The position numbers were made by a program, and so were the translations under genes. Below are positions 51,280 to 60,465 of a stretch of DNA of 64,000 nucleotides, piece after piece (position 1 is the first letter of the stretch; every line of letters starts with the position of its first letter). Origin of the DNA: Streptomyces atroolivaceus (GTDB lineage: Bacteria; Actinomycetota; Actinomycetes; Streptomycetales; Streptomycetaceae). The notes under the pieces are model-generated. The model searched no databases. It was not told the DNA's origin and was given only the letters and a program-made list of their open reading frames with translations. The DNA lies in contig NZ_JNXG01000006.1 in the NCBI RefSeq assembly GCF_000717025.1, positions 186,001-250,000 on the forward strand, given 5' to 3'.

Positions 51280-52410
51280 ATGAATGAAGCTCGTACGGTC
51301 CTGGTGATCGGTGGAGGCGCGGCCGGTAACGCCGTGACCCTTCTCCTGCGTCGCGCGGGTGTCGACGTGAACCTGATCGAGGCCAAGGAGGACTGGAACG
51401 CCACCGCCGGCTCCGGCATCACCCTCCAGGGCAACGCCCTACGCGTGCTGCGCGAACTGGGAGTATGGGAGCAGGTCGAGGCCTCAGGATTCGGCTTCGG
51501 GTCAGTCGGCATCACCGCCCCCGACGGGACCGTCCTGCACGCGCAGGACGACATCCGCAGCGGCGGCGACGACCTTCCCGCCACCGTCGGCATGCAGCGG
51601 CCACAGCTGCAGCGCATCCTGATCGAGGCCGTGCGCGCCAGCGGCGCGTCCGTCCGCCTGGGGGTCACCGCCGAGATCACGGCCCAGGACGCCCACGGTG
51701 TCTCCGTCCGCTTCAGCGACGGCTCCGAGGGGCGCTACGATCTGGTGATCGCTGCCGACGGCCTCGGCTCGACGACCCGGGCTGCCATCGGCATCACGGC
51801 GAAGCCCGAGCCGACCGGCATGGCCATCTGGCGCGTCGCCGCCCCCCGCCCGACCGGCGTGGAGCGCACCGACCTCGCCTATGGGGGCCCTGCCTTCATC
51901 GCCGGCTACTGCCCCACCAGCGACAGCACGCTCTACGCCTACGTCGTCGAGGCCAACCGCGACCGCGCCTCGATCCCCCCGGAGTCGTACGCCGACGAGA
52001 TGCGACGCCTGGCCTCCGCCTACGGCGGCAACTGGCCGGAGATCACCGAGCACATCACCGACCCGGCGCAGGTCAACTACACGTGGTTCGACCGCATGCT
52101 GGTCGAGGGCTCGTGGCACCGGGGCCGGGTGGTCCTCGTCGGCGACGCCGCCCACTGCTGCCCGCCCACCCTCGCGCAGGGCGCCGCCCTGTCCCTGGAG
52201 GACGCCTGGGTGCTGACGCAGATACTGACCGGCTCCGACACCTGGGACGACGCCCTGTTCCAGCAGTACTACGAACGACGGATCGCGAGAGTCCGGCCGG
52301 TGGTGGAAGCGTCCGTACAGATCGGGCAGTGGCAGCTGGACGGCGTACGTGACGCCGATGTTCCCGGCCTGATGGGCCGCACCATGACGATGCTCCGGGA
52401 GCTGCCGTGA
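51280..52410 (+). CDS. FAD-dependent aromatic hydroxylase-type monooxygenase
   Basis: A 376-residue class A flavoprotein monooxygenase. It shows the GxGxxG dinucleotide motif (VIGGGAAGNAVTLLLRRAG), the middle DLVIAADGLGSTTR (DG motif) and the second FAD motif VGDAAHCCPPTLAQGAALSLEDA. Such enzymes add a hydroxyl to a phenolic or aromatic acid ring with NAD(P)H and oxygen. It follows the cyclase by 28 bases and its stop overlaps the GTG of the amidohydrolase. It likely prepares the ring for the extradiol dioxygenase two genes downstream. Note no ferredoxin is needed. Confidence 0.87.
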   Translation: MNEARTVLVIGGGAAGNAVTLLLRRAGVDVNLIEAKEDWNATAGSGITLQGNALRVLRELGVWEQVEASGFGFGSVGITAPDGTVLHAQDDIRSGGDDLPATVGMQRPQLQRILIEAVRASGASVRLGVTAEITAQDAHGVSVRFSDGSEGRYDLVIAADGLGSTTRAAIGITAKPEPTGMAIWRVAAPRPTGVERTDLAYGGPAFIAGYCPTSDSTLYAYVVEANRDRASIPPESYADEMRRLASAYGGNWPEITEHITDPAQVNYTWFDRMLVEGSWHRGRVVLVGDAAHCCPPTLAQGAALSLEDAWVLTQILTGSDTWDDALFQQYYERRIARVRPVVEASVQIGQWQLDGVRDADVPGLMGRTMTMLRELP

Positions 52411-53411
52411 CCGCCCCGACCGTGGACGTACACGCGCACGTCCTGCTTCCCGAGGTCGAGGCACTCGTGGCGGGCCGGCCCGGCCACGATGCGGCAAAAG
52501 CTCTGGACGCCCGACGCAACGGCGCCGAGGCTCTCGCGGTGAGCGGGCCCATGGTGGGTGAGCGCATCCCGAAACTGACTGACGTCGCCGTGCGCCTCGC
52601 GGCGATGGACCAGCAGGGCGTCGACGTTCAGCTGGTCAGCCCGTCCCCCTCGCACTACCACTACTGGGCCGACGAGGAGACGGCCACGAAGGTGTACCGG
52701 CTGGCCAACGAGGCCACCGCAGCGCACTGCGCGGCGGCCCCGAAGCGGCTGCGCGGCCTCGGACTCGTACCGCTCCAGCACCCGGAGCTGACGGTGGAAG
52801 CTCTCGACGACGCCCTGGGGAACGGTCTCCTGGGTGTGGAGATCTCCAGCCACGCACCGGGCCGTGAGCTGTCCGACCCTGCGTACGAGGCGCTGTGGAC
52901 CCGGGCGGAGGAGAGCGGAGCGGTGCTCTTCCTGCATCCCTTCGGGTGCACGCTCGACGAACGCCTGGACCGGTGGTACCTCTCCAACACGGTCGGCCAG
53001 CCCACCGAGAACGCCGTCGCACTCTCCCACCTCATCTTCTCCGGGGTGCTCGACCGGCACCCCGGTCTGAAGCTGGTCGCCGCCCACGGCGGGGGCTACC
53101 TGCCCACCCACATCGGCCGCTCCGACCACGCCTGGTCCGCACGCTCCGACGCGGGCGCCGGGTGCGCACACCTGCCGAGCAGCTACCTCAGGCGGATGTA
53201 CTTCGACTCGCTCGTCCACGACCCGCACGTCCTGCGGGAGCTGGTCCGGGTGGCAGGGGCCGACCGTGTGCTCCTCGGCTCCGACTTCCCCTTCGACATG
53301 GGCTCCGAGGACCCGGTCGGTGCTCTGCGCGCCGCGGGACTGTCCCCGGCCGACTTCGACGCCGTACGCGGTGGCAACGCCGCCGCCCTGCTCGACCCCA
53401 CTCTCACCTGA
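52407..53411 (+). CDS. ACMSD-like amidohydrolase
   Basis: A 334-residue amidohydrolase-family protein of the aminocarboxymuconate-semialdehyde decarboxylase (ACMSD/LigW-like) group. VDVHAHVL gives the first metal pair (HxH), HPFG the middle His, LVAAHGGGYLP the next, and VLLGSDFPFDMG the conserved Asp. Members decarboxylate aromatic acids or ring-cleavage products, or hydrolyse C-C bonds, without a redox cofactor. GTG 52407 overlaps the monooxygenase stop. In this operon it may remove a carboxyl group either before or after ring cleavage. Confidence 0.85.
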   Translation: MTAPTVDVHAHVLLPEVEALVAGRPGHDAAKALDARRNGAEALAVSGPMVGERIPKLTDVAVRLAAMDQQGVDVQLVSPSPSHYHYWADEETATKVYRLANEATAAHCAAAPKRLRGLGLVPLQHPELTVEALDDALGNGLLGVEISSHAPGRELSDPAYEALWTRAEESGAVLFLHPFGCTLDERLDRWYLSNTVGQPTENAVALSHLIFSGVLDRHPGLKLVAAHGGGYLPTHIGRSDHAWSARSDAGAGCAHLPSSYLRRMYFDSLVHDPHVLRELVRVAGADRVLLGSDFPFDMGSEDPVGALRAAGLSPADFDAVRGGNAAALLDPTLT

Positions 53412-53424
53412 GGAGGAAACCATC

Positions 53425-54363
53425 ATGAGCGCACGCCTGCTCACCCATCTGCGTCACGTCGACCTGGCGGTGCCGGACTACGAGAAGCAGCTCGACTTCT
53501 ACTCCGGCGTCTGGGGGCTCACCAAGGTCAGCGAGGACTCCGGGATCTCCTTCCTGGCCGCCGAGGGCTCCCCCGAGCAGTACGTCGTACGGCTGCGCAG
53601 GGCGGAGGAGAAGCGGCTCGACCTCGTCTCCTACGGCGCTGCGAACCCGGCCGACGTGGACACCCTCGCCGAGCGGCTCCTGGCCGGCGGAGTCCGGCTG
53701 ATCTCGCGGCCCGGGGCCGTGGACACCCCGGGCGGCGGCTACGGCTTCCGCTTCTTCGACGTCGACGGCCGCACCATCGAGGTCTCGGCCGACGTCGAGG
53801 TCCGGCAGCACCGGAAGATCGAGGAGAAGGAAGCCATCCCGGTCAAACTCTCCCACGTCGTCCTCAACTCCCCCGACCTGAACCGCACCCGTCAGTGGTA
53901 CGAGCACCACCTCGGCTTCGCCCTCTCCGACACGCTCTCCTCACCCCACATGGGCGAGGTCATGCACTTCATGCGCATCAGCAACCAGCACCACTCCATG
54001 GCCATCGCCCAGGGCCCGCACACCGCCCTGCACCACGTCTCCTTCGAGATGCGGGGCATCGACGAGTACATGCGCGGCTCCGGCCGGGTGATGCGGGCCG
54101 GCTTCCGCAAGATCTGGGGGCCCGGACGGCACATGGCGGGCGACAACACCTTCACGTACTTCCTCGACCCGCACGGCAACACGGTGGAGTACACGACCGA
54201 GCTGGAGAACCTCGACGAGGACACCTGGCACCCGCACGTCTACGACTTCTCCCAGCCCGAGGTCACCGACCAGTGGGGCACCGCCAACGCGATGAACGAA
54301 CTCGTCGCCAAGGAGTCCTTCAACGACCCCGACCGCGGCGTGTTCGTCGCCCCGCCGGTCTGA
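53425..54363 (+). CDS. Extradiol ring-cleavage dioxygenase, VOC type
   Basis: A 312-residue two-domain vicinal-oxygen-chelate protein, the size of type I extradiol dioxygenases. The N-terminal repeat starts LTHLRHVDLAVPDYEKQLDF and ends DVDGRTIEVSADVE. The C-terminal catalytic repeat has LSHVVLNSPD (His), ALHHVSFEM (His) and NTVEYTTEL (Glu), the 2-His-1-Glu iron site, plus the HHS segment in NQHHSMAI. It would open a catechol-like ring in the meta manner. ATG follows AGGAGG and the gene lies 14 bases after the amidohydrolase. This is the key evidence that the cluster is an aromatic ring-cleavage pathway. Confidence 0.88.
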   Translation: MSARLLTHLRHVDLAVPDYEKQLDFYSGVWGLTKVSEDSGISFLAAEGSPEQYVVRLRRAEEKRLDLVSYGAANPADVDTLAERLLAGGVRLISRPGAVDTPGGGYGFRFFDVDGRTIEVSADVEVRQHRKIEEKEAIPVKLSHVVLNSPDLNRTRQWYEHHLGFALSDTLSSPHMGEVMHFMRISNQHHSMAIAQGPHTALHHVSFEMRGIDEYMRGSGRVMRAGFRKIWGPGRHMAGDNTFTYFLDPHGNTVEYTTELENLDEDTWHPHVYDFSQPEVTDQWGTANAMNELVAKESFNDPDRGVFVAPPV

Positions 54364-54455
54364 GCCGGACCACTCCTCTCCTGTCGGGGGCCGCTGCGGC
54401 CGTGTCACACACACTGCCGCAGCGGCCCTTCCCCGCCCCCTTCTGGAGCCGCACC

Positions 54456-55427
54456 ATGCGTTTCGCCACTTACGAACATCAGCACCGCCACCGGGTGGCC
54501 GTCGTGGAAGAGGACGGCACCCTCTTCCCCCTGCCCGGGGTCACCTCACTCACCACGTTGCTGGCGGAGACCGACGGGCTGCCCGGCCTGCTCGCCGCGG
54601 GAGCGGCGGCACTCGACGTACCGGCCGGCCCCCATGTCTCCCAGGTCCGGCTGCTGGCGCCACTCCAGCCCACGTCCGTACGCGACTTCGTCACCTTCGA
54701 GGAGCACGTCGAAGGTGTGCGCCGCGCGGTGGACGGCGTCGCCGGTGTACCCGAGCAGTGGTACGCGGCACCGACCTTCTACTTCACCAACCCCCACGCG
54801 ATCTACGGCCCCCACGACGGCGTCCCGGTGCCGCCCGGCTCCGCAGTGCTCGACTTCGAACTCGAGGTCGCCGCCGTCATCGGTCGCGAGGGCCGCGACC
54901 TCACCCCGGAACGGGCCCGTGACCACATCGTCGGCTACACCGTCTTCAACGACTGGTCCGCCCGCGACCTCCAGTCGGCGGAGATGAAGGTGGGTCTCGG
55001 CCCTTGCAAGGGCAAGGACACCGCGACCACCCTCGGCCCCTACCTGGTCACCGCGGACGAGCTGGAGCCCTACCGCGACTCCGAAGGTTTCCTGCGGCTG
55101 GCCCTCACCGCCAAGGTCAACGGTGAGACCGTCGGCGAGGACCTCCTGTCCAACATGAGCTGGACCTTCGAGGAGATGACCGCCTACGCCTCACGCGGCA
55201 CCCGGGTGGTCCCGGGCGACGTCCTCGGCTCCGGCACGTGCGGTAACGGCGGCTGCCTCGCCGAGCTCTGGGGCCGCCGCGGTAAGCAGACCCCGCCCCC
55301 CTTGCAACCGGGCGACACCGTCACTCTGACCGTCGAGGGCGTCGGCACGCTCACCAACAGCGTTGTCGTCGGTGCTGGGCCCCTGCCCCTGCCGCCCGGC
55401 CGGCGCCGCAACCGGGAGCGGCCGTGA
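54456..55427 (+). CDS. Fumarylacetoacetate hydrolase family protein (second)
   Basis: A 323-residue FAH-family protein unlike the first: shorter N-terminus (MRFATYEHQHRHRVAVVEED), the core FTNPHAIYGPHD, LDFELEVAAVIG (E..E metal site) and FNDWSARDLQS (D), and a C-terminal GTCGNGGCLAELWG loop. In meta-cleavage pathways such proteins act as 2-hydroxypenta-2,4-dienoate hydratases, decarboxylases or acylpyruvase hydrolases. ATG 54456 is taken because the preceding frame merely reads through the dioxygenase 3' region. It precedes the SDR, whose GTG overlaps its stop. Confidence 0.85.
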   Translation: MRFATYEHQHRHRVAVVEEDGTLFPLPGVTSLTTLLAETDGLPGLLAAGAAALDVPAGPHVSQVRLLAPLQPTSVRDFVTFEEHVEGVRRAVDGVAGVPEQWYAAPTFYFTNPHAIYGPHDGVPVPPGSAVLDFELEVAAVIGREGRDLTPERARDHIVGYTVFNDWSARDLQSAEMKVGLGPCKGKDTATTLGPYLVTADELEPYRDSEGFLRLALTAKVNGETVGEDLLSNMSWTFEEMTAYASRGTRVVPGDVLGSGTCGNGGCLAELWGRRGKQTPPPLQPGDTVTLTVEGVGTLTNSVVVGAGPLPLPPGRRRNRERP

Positions 55428-56179
55428 CCGGCCCGCACACCACAGGTCTGCTCGGCAAGGTGGTCGTCGTCACCGGCGCGGCCCGTGGTCAGGGTGCAGC
55501 CGAGGCCGCCGCCCTCGCCCGGGAGGGCGCCCACGTCATCGCCACGGATGTCGACCCGGTGGACGGGTGCCGCGGCCTGGATGTCACCAGCGAGAAGGAC
55601 TGGGCGGACCTCGCGGCCGAACTGCGGGAGACGTACGGGCAGGTGCATGGTCTGGTCAACAACGCCGGCATCACCTGGCGCGCCCGCGTCGCCGACGTGC
55701 GCCCCGAGGACATGGCGCGCGTCCACTCGGTCAACGTCACCGGCCCTCTCCTCGGCATCCAGCACCTCATGCCCCTGATGCCCCCGGGCTCCTCCATCGT
55801 GAACGTCGGCTCCTCCGCAGCCCTCACCGCCCACTACCCGGTCGCGTACACGACCAGCAAGTGGGCACTGCGTGGCTTGTCGAAGACGGCAGCACTGGAG
55901 CTCGGCCCCCGCGGCATCCGTGTCAACACGGTCCACCCCGGCTACATCGAGACCGAGATGACCGCCTCCGCCACCCCGGCATTCCGCGAGACCAACATCC
56001 GCGAAACCCCCCTGGGGCGCACCGGAAGCGTCGACGAGGTGGCGCCGCTTGTGGTGTTCTTGATGTCCGACCAGTCGTCGTTCATCACCGGAGCCGAAAT
56101 CCCCGTCGACGGCGGCCTCACCGCACACGGCGGCGTCAAGTCCGTCTCCGACGCCCTGCGCCCCGCGGCCGCTGAGTGA
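55424..56179 (+). CDS. Short-chain dehydrogenase/reductase
   Basis: A 251-residue classical SDR. It has TGAARGQG, LVNNAGI, the catalytic Ser in NVGSSAA and Y-x3-K in YTTSKWALRGL, and the C-terminal TGAEIPVDGGL. The GTG start overlaps the FAH stop and its own stop overlaps a second, broken SDR. It likely oxidises or reduces an alcohol/ketone intermediate of the aromatic pathway. The LGPRGIRVNTVHPGYIETEM region suggests the 3-oxoacyl/alcohol-type group; the true substrate is unknown. Confidence 0.87.
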   Translation: MTGPHTTGLLGKVVVVTGAARGQGAAEAAALAREGAHVIATDVDPVDGCRGLDVTSEKDWADLAAELRETYGQVHGLVNNAGITWRARVADVRPEDMARVHSVNVTGPLLGIQHLMPLMPPGSSIVNVGSSAALTAHYPVAYTTSKWALRGLSKTAALELGPRGIRVNTVHPGYIETEMTASATPAFRETNIRETPLGRTGSVDEVAPLVVFLMSDQSSFITGAEIPVDGGLTAHGGVKSVSDALRPAAAE

Positions 56180-56578
56180 AACGGCTCGAAGGCAAGGTGG
56201 CTCTGATCTCCGGCACCGCCCGAGCTCAGGGCCGGGCTGCGGCCCTGCGCTTCGCGGCCGAAGGCGCGGTGATCGCACTGACTCGCCCACTCGCCGCCGA
56301 GGGTGCCCCACACGGCATCCGCGCCGACTGCGTAAGCCCCGGAAATGATCGACACCGTCGGCTCGCGGTCCAACCTCCTCTCCGAGGAGCACCCGATGCG
56401 CAGCATCGTGGAGCGCATCCCTCTCGGCCGGGTGGGAGTCCCCGCCGACGTCGTCAACGCAACCGTGTTCCTCGTGTCCGGCGAGGCCTCGTTCATCACG
56501 CACGCCAACCTCGTCATCGACGGCGGCTGGTCCACGGTGCTGCCCGGCGCCCTCATACAAAAGGAATCACGCACGTGA
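56176..56578 (+). pseudogene. Short-chain dehydrogenase remnant with internal deletion and frameshift
   Basis: The GTG at 56176 starts an SDR N-terminus (KRLEGKVALISGTARAQGRA) that jumps within ~25 residues from the cofactor region to RPLAAEGAPHGIRADCVSPG, a part normally near residue 180; about 130 residues including the catalytic Ser/Tyr/Lys are gone. After SPG one extra base shifts the frame, and the rest (MIDTVGSRSN.. to SFITHANLVIDGGWS) continues in the next frame to the stop at 56578. It is a paralogue of the SDR before it, and its end overlaps the GTG of the CoA-transferase. Confidence 0.85.
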
Positions 56579-57329
56579 ACAAAGTCAGCGGCAGTGCTGC
56601 CGAGGCGGTAGCCGACATCCCCGACGGCGCCTCACTCGCCGTCGGCGGTTTCGGACTCTCCGGAGTTCCTGACGTCCTCATCGGCGCCCTCCTCAAACAG
56701 GAGGCAGCCGGACTGGAGGTCGTCTCCAACAATTGTGGCGTGGACGGCCGCGGCCTGGGCGTCCTGCTGGCCGCAGGGCGCATCGCCCGGGTCACCGGAT
56801 CCTACGTGGGTGAGAACAAGGAGTTCGCTCGGCAGTACCTCAGCGGCGAGCTTGAGGTGGAGCTGACCCCGCAGGGCACGCTCGCCGAACGCCTGCGGGC
56901 CGGCGGCGCAGGCATTCCCGCCTTCTACACTCCAGCCGGCGTCGGCACCCAGGTGGCGGAGGGCGGCCTTCCCTGGCGCTACGCGCCTGGGGGCTCGGTC
57001 GCCGTCGCCTCACCACCCAAAGAAATCCGGGACTTCTCAGGGCGGCCGTACCTCCTGGAGCACGGCATCACCACCGACTTCGCCCTCGTCCGGGCCTGGC
57101 GCGGCGACCGGCACGGCAACCTCGTCTTCCGCCGGGCCGCCGCGAACTTCAACCCGCTCGCCGCCATGGCCGGCCGCATCACCATCGCAGAAGTCGAGGA
57201 ACTCGTCGAACCCGGCGAGCTGGCACCCGACGACGTCCACCTGCCCGGCATCTACGTGCAGAGAATCGTAGAACTCACCCCCGAACAAGCCGCTGACAAA
57301 CGTATCGAGAAGAGGACGGTGAGCATCTG

Positions 57330-57330
<1 letters not shown>
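56575..57330 (+). CDS. 3-oxoacid CoA-transferase, subunit A
   Basis: A 251-residue alpha subunit of the class I CoA-transferase (ScoA/PcaI/AtoD family). Segments [55 protein letters not shown] and [20 protein letters not shown] are characteristic. It forms a complex with the B subunit, whose ATG overlaps its stop. GTG 56575 follows AAGGA; the open frame further upstream comes from the broken SDR. It would activate a 3-oxoacid produced by ring cleavage with CoA from succinyl-CoA, feeding acetyl-CoA/succinyl-CoA. Confidence 0.9.
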
Positions 57331-57980
<650 letters not shown>

Positions 57981-58029
57981 TCCCACGGACCTGAGCCGCG
58001 TCCCCGGCTGACCTGTCTCACCGAAACCG

Positions 58030-58058
58030 TTGACACCGGGGTAACACTCTCGCAATAT
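58030..58058 (+). promoter_or_regulatory. Promoter of the gentisate operon
   Basis: TTGACA (58030-58035) and CAATAT (58053-58058) with exactly 17 bases between them make a textbook vegetative promoter. It lies about 100 bases before the monooxygenase start, and an inverted repeat begins within its -10. Confidence 0.65.
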
Positions 58059-58091
58059 GATCAGTACACCAATGATTGACGTACTGATCAT
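58057..58091. promoter_or_regulatory. Operator candidate overlapping the gentisate promoter
   Basis: ATGATCAGTAC (58057-58067) and GTACTGATCAT (58081-58091) are a perfect 11-bp dyad separated by 13 bases. The first arm touches the -10 element, so a bound repressor would block RNA polymerase. Candidates are the MarR (61433) and IclR (61996) proteins of the same cluster. Confidence 0.65.
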
Positions 58092-58152
58092 TCGGGCGGC
58101 GCTTCTCGTCGCCTTCCATCGGTGTCCTCCACTTCCCTGCCAAGGAGGCCAT

Positions 58153-59367
58153 ATGTCCGAGACCCCTGTTCCACTCCGCATCGCCGTAGTCGGCGGCGGT
58201 ATCGGCGGTCTGGCCGCAGCCCTGTCCATCGCCCGCGCCGGTCACCACGTGACCCTGGTGGAACGCGCCGCCCGGTTCGGGGAGATCGGAGCCGGCCTAC
58301 AGCTCGCCCCGAACGCTTCACAGGCGCTCGAAGAGCTGGGGGTGCTCGATGCGGTCCAGCGCACCGCGGTCGCCCCGCCCCGGCTCGTGATGATGGACGC
58401 CCTCAGCGGAGATCAGGTCACCTCTCTCGATCTCCGCAGCCCGGCTTACACCGAGCGCTTCAGCCATCCCTACCTGGTCACGCACCGCACGGACCTGCAT
58501 GCCGCGCTCCTCGCCGCCTGCCAGGAACACCCCGCCATCACGCTGCGCACCGGGCACACCGTTACGCACGCCGAACAGGACGACTCCGCGGTCCACCTGC
58601 ATTTCGCCGAGACTGCGACGGAGTTGACGGCCGACGCGGTCGTGGCGGCGGACGGTCTGCACTCGCGGCTGCGCCAGGCCCTGGTCGGTGACGGCGAACC
58701 TGTCTGCTCGCGCTACGTGGCGTTCCGCGGAGCCCTTCCCGCGGACAGGATGACCGGCCGGATGTCCCAGCACGCCGCGTCGGACGCGGTGATGGTCTGG
58801 GCCGGGCCGCGCATGCACCTGGTGCAGTACCCGGTACGTCGCGGCGAGCTCTACAACCAGGTCGCGGTGTTCGAGAGCGACCACTACACACCGGACTCGG
58901 ACGCCTGGGGCACCGAGGCCGAGCTCGAGGAACGCTTCGCGGGAACCTGCCAGGCCGTGCGCGACGCCCTACCCCTGATAGCGCGGGACCGGCGCTGGCC
59001 TCTGTTCGACCGTCTCCCCGTCGACAACTGGGTACACGGCCGGATCGCACTGCTCGGTGACGCCGCGCACCCGATGCTGCAGTACCTGGCCCAAGGCGCC
59101 TGTCAGGCTCTGGAGGACGCTGTCGCCCTCGGAGGGGCTCTCGGCCGGTTCACCGACCCTGCCGACGCTTTCACGGCGTACGCCGATCAGCGCCGCGAGC
59201 GCGCGGCCCTCATCCAGACCAACGCCCGCCGCTTCGGCGAGATCTGCCACCTGGAGGGAATGGGGGCCACCCTGCGCAACCTGCTCTTCGCGTCACGTGA
59301 GCCCGAGGACTTCGACGACGTCTCCTGGGTGTGGACGCCGTTCCCGGCCAGCGTCCCCATCCCGTGA
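58153..59367 (+). CDS. 3-hydroxybenzoate 6-hydroxylase-type FAD monooxygenase
   Basis: A 404-residue class A flavoprotein hydroxylase. It has VVGGGIGGLAAALSIARAGH (GxGxxG), GLQLAPNASQALEELGVLD, VVAADGLHSRLR (DG motif) and ALLGDAAHPMLQYLAQGACQ, plus the LVTHRTDLHAALL segment typical of salicylate and 3-hydroxybenzoate hydroxylases. Because gentisate dioxygenase is the next gene (24 bases), para-hydroxylation of 3-hydroxybenzoate to gentisate is the best reading; salicylate 5-hydroxylation is less likely for this family. ATG 58153 follows AAGGAGG. Confidence 0.85.
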   Translation: MSETPVPLRIAVVGGGIGGLAAALSIARAGHHVTLVERAARFGEIGAGLQLAPNASQALEELGVLDAVQRTAVAPPRLVMMDALSGDQVTSLDLRSPAYTERFSHPYLVTHRTDLHAALLAACQEHPAITLRTGHTVTHAEQDDSAVHLHFAETATELTADAVVAADGLHSRLRQALVGDGEPVCSRYVAFRGALPADRMTGRMSQHAASDAVMVWAGPRMHLVQYPVRRGELYNQVAVFESDHYTPDSDAWGTEAELEERFAGTCQAVRDALPLIARDRRWPLFDRLPVDNWVHGRIALLGDAAHPMLQYLAQGACQALEDAVALGGALGRFTDPADAFTAYADQRRERAALIQTNARRFGEICHLEGMGATLRNLLFASREPEDFDDVSWVWTPFPASVPIP

Positions 59368-59390
59368 TCCAGCAACCGCAGGAGGACACC

Positions 59391-60431
59391 ATGACGACCG
59401 ACGCACTCGCTTACCAGGCCCTGCCGGGCCTGGGGGCGGCTCCGCTCTGGCGCTTCTACGGGAACCTGTTCCCCGCTCAGCCGAAGAGCCGTGCCGTTCC
59501 CTACCGCTGGAGCTGGCAGGAACTGCGCCCCCTCCTGCTGCACTTCTCCCGGACCCTCTCGCTGGAAGAGGCCGAACGCCGGGTCCTCATGCTCGTCAAT
59601 CCCGGTCTGACCGATCCCCCGGCAACTGTCAACACGCTTTACGCCGGACTGCAGGTCATCCTGCCCGGCGAGACCGCGCAGGCCCACCGGCACACATCCA
59701 ACGCCTTCCGCTACATCCTGGAGGGCAGCGGCGCGTGGACGACGGTCAACGGGGAGCGTGTCTTCATGGCTCCGGGTGATCTGCTGCTCACCCCGGGATG
59801 GCACTGGCACGACCACACCCACGAGGGCGACGCGCCGATGATCTGGCTCGACGCTCTCGACTACCCACTGGTCAACGCCCTGGAGGCCGGCTTCTACGAG
59901 AAGTTCCACCAGCGCCTCCAGCCCGTCACGCGAGCGGACGACGCGGGCAGCAGGCAGTTCCTCCACGGGAGGCTCAATCCCGTCTGGCTCTCGCAGGACG
60001 GGCCCCACTCCCCCGTGACCCGCTACACCTGGCAGGAGACCCAGCGGTCACTGGAGGGCATCGCCGACACCGCCGAGGGAAGCGATGTCGACGGCATCGT
60101 CCTGGAGTACACCAACCCGTGGACGGGCGGCCCGGTCATGCCCACCATCGGCTGCCGCGTCCAGCGTCTGCGCCCCGGCTTCCAGGGAGCCGGCCGCCGG
60201 CACACGGCCTCCACCGTCTTCAACGTCGTCCGCGGTGAGGGCGCCACGATCGTGGACGGCGTACGGCTGGAGTGGGCCGAACACGACACCTTCGCCGTGC
60301 CCGGATGGGCTTCCTACCGTCATCTGAACGCCTCCGCCTCCGACGACGCGGTCCTGTTCTCCTACAGCGACGAGCCCGCCATGCGCTCCCTCGGCCTCTA
60401 CCGCACCGAAGACGCCGATCCCGGCGCCTGA
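59391..60431 (+). CDS. Gentisate 1,2-dioxygenase
   Basis: A 346-residue bicupin ring-cleavage dioxygenase. The N-terminal cupin has AHRHTSNAFRYILEG and PGWHWHDHTHEG, the His cluster that binds Fe(II) in gentisate dioxygenases, and the segment YTNPWTGGPVMPTIGCRVQR is diagnostic, with RRHTASTVFNVVRGEG in the second cupin. It opens gentisate to maleylpyruvate. Start follows AGGAGGACACC. Sits between the hydroxylase and a FAH-type hydrolase, in pathway order. Confidence 0.92.
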   Translation: MTTDALAYQALPGLGAAPLWRFYGNLFPAQPKSRAVPYRWSWQELRPLLLHFSRTLSLEEAERRVLMLVNPGLTDPPATVNTLYAGLQVILPGETAQAHRHTSNAFRYILEGSGAWTTVNGERVFMAPGDLLLTPGWHWHDHTHEGDAPMIWLDALDYPLVNALEAGFYEKFHQRLQPVTRADDAGSRQFLHGRLNPVWLSQDGPHSPVTRYTWQETQRSLEGIADTAEGSDVDGIVLEYTNPWTGGPVMPTIGCRVQRLRPGFQGAGRRHTASTVFNVVRGEGATIVDGVRLEWAEHDTFAVPGWASYRHLNASASDDAVLFSYSDEPAMRSLGLYRTEDADPGA

Positions 60432-60465
60432 TCTCCCCCACCCGACACTCCACAAGGAGGCCACG

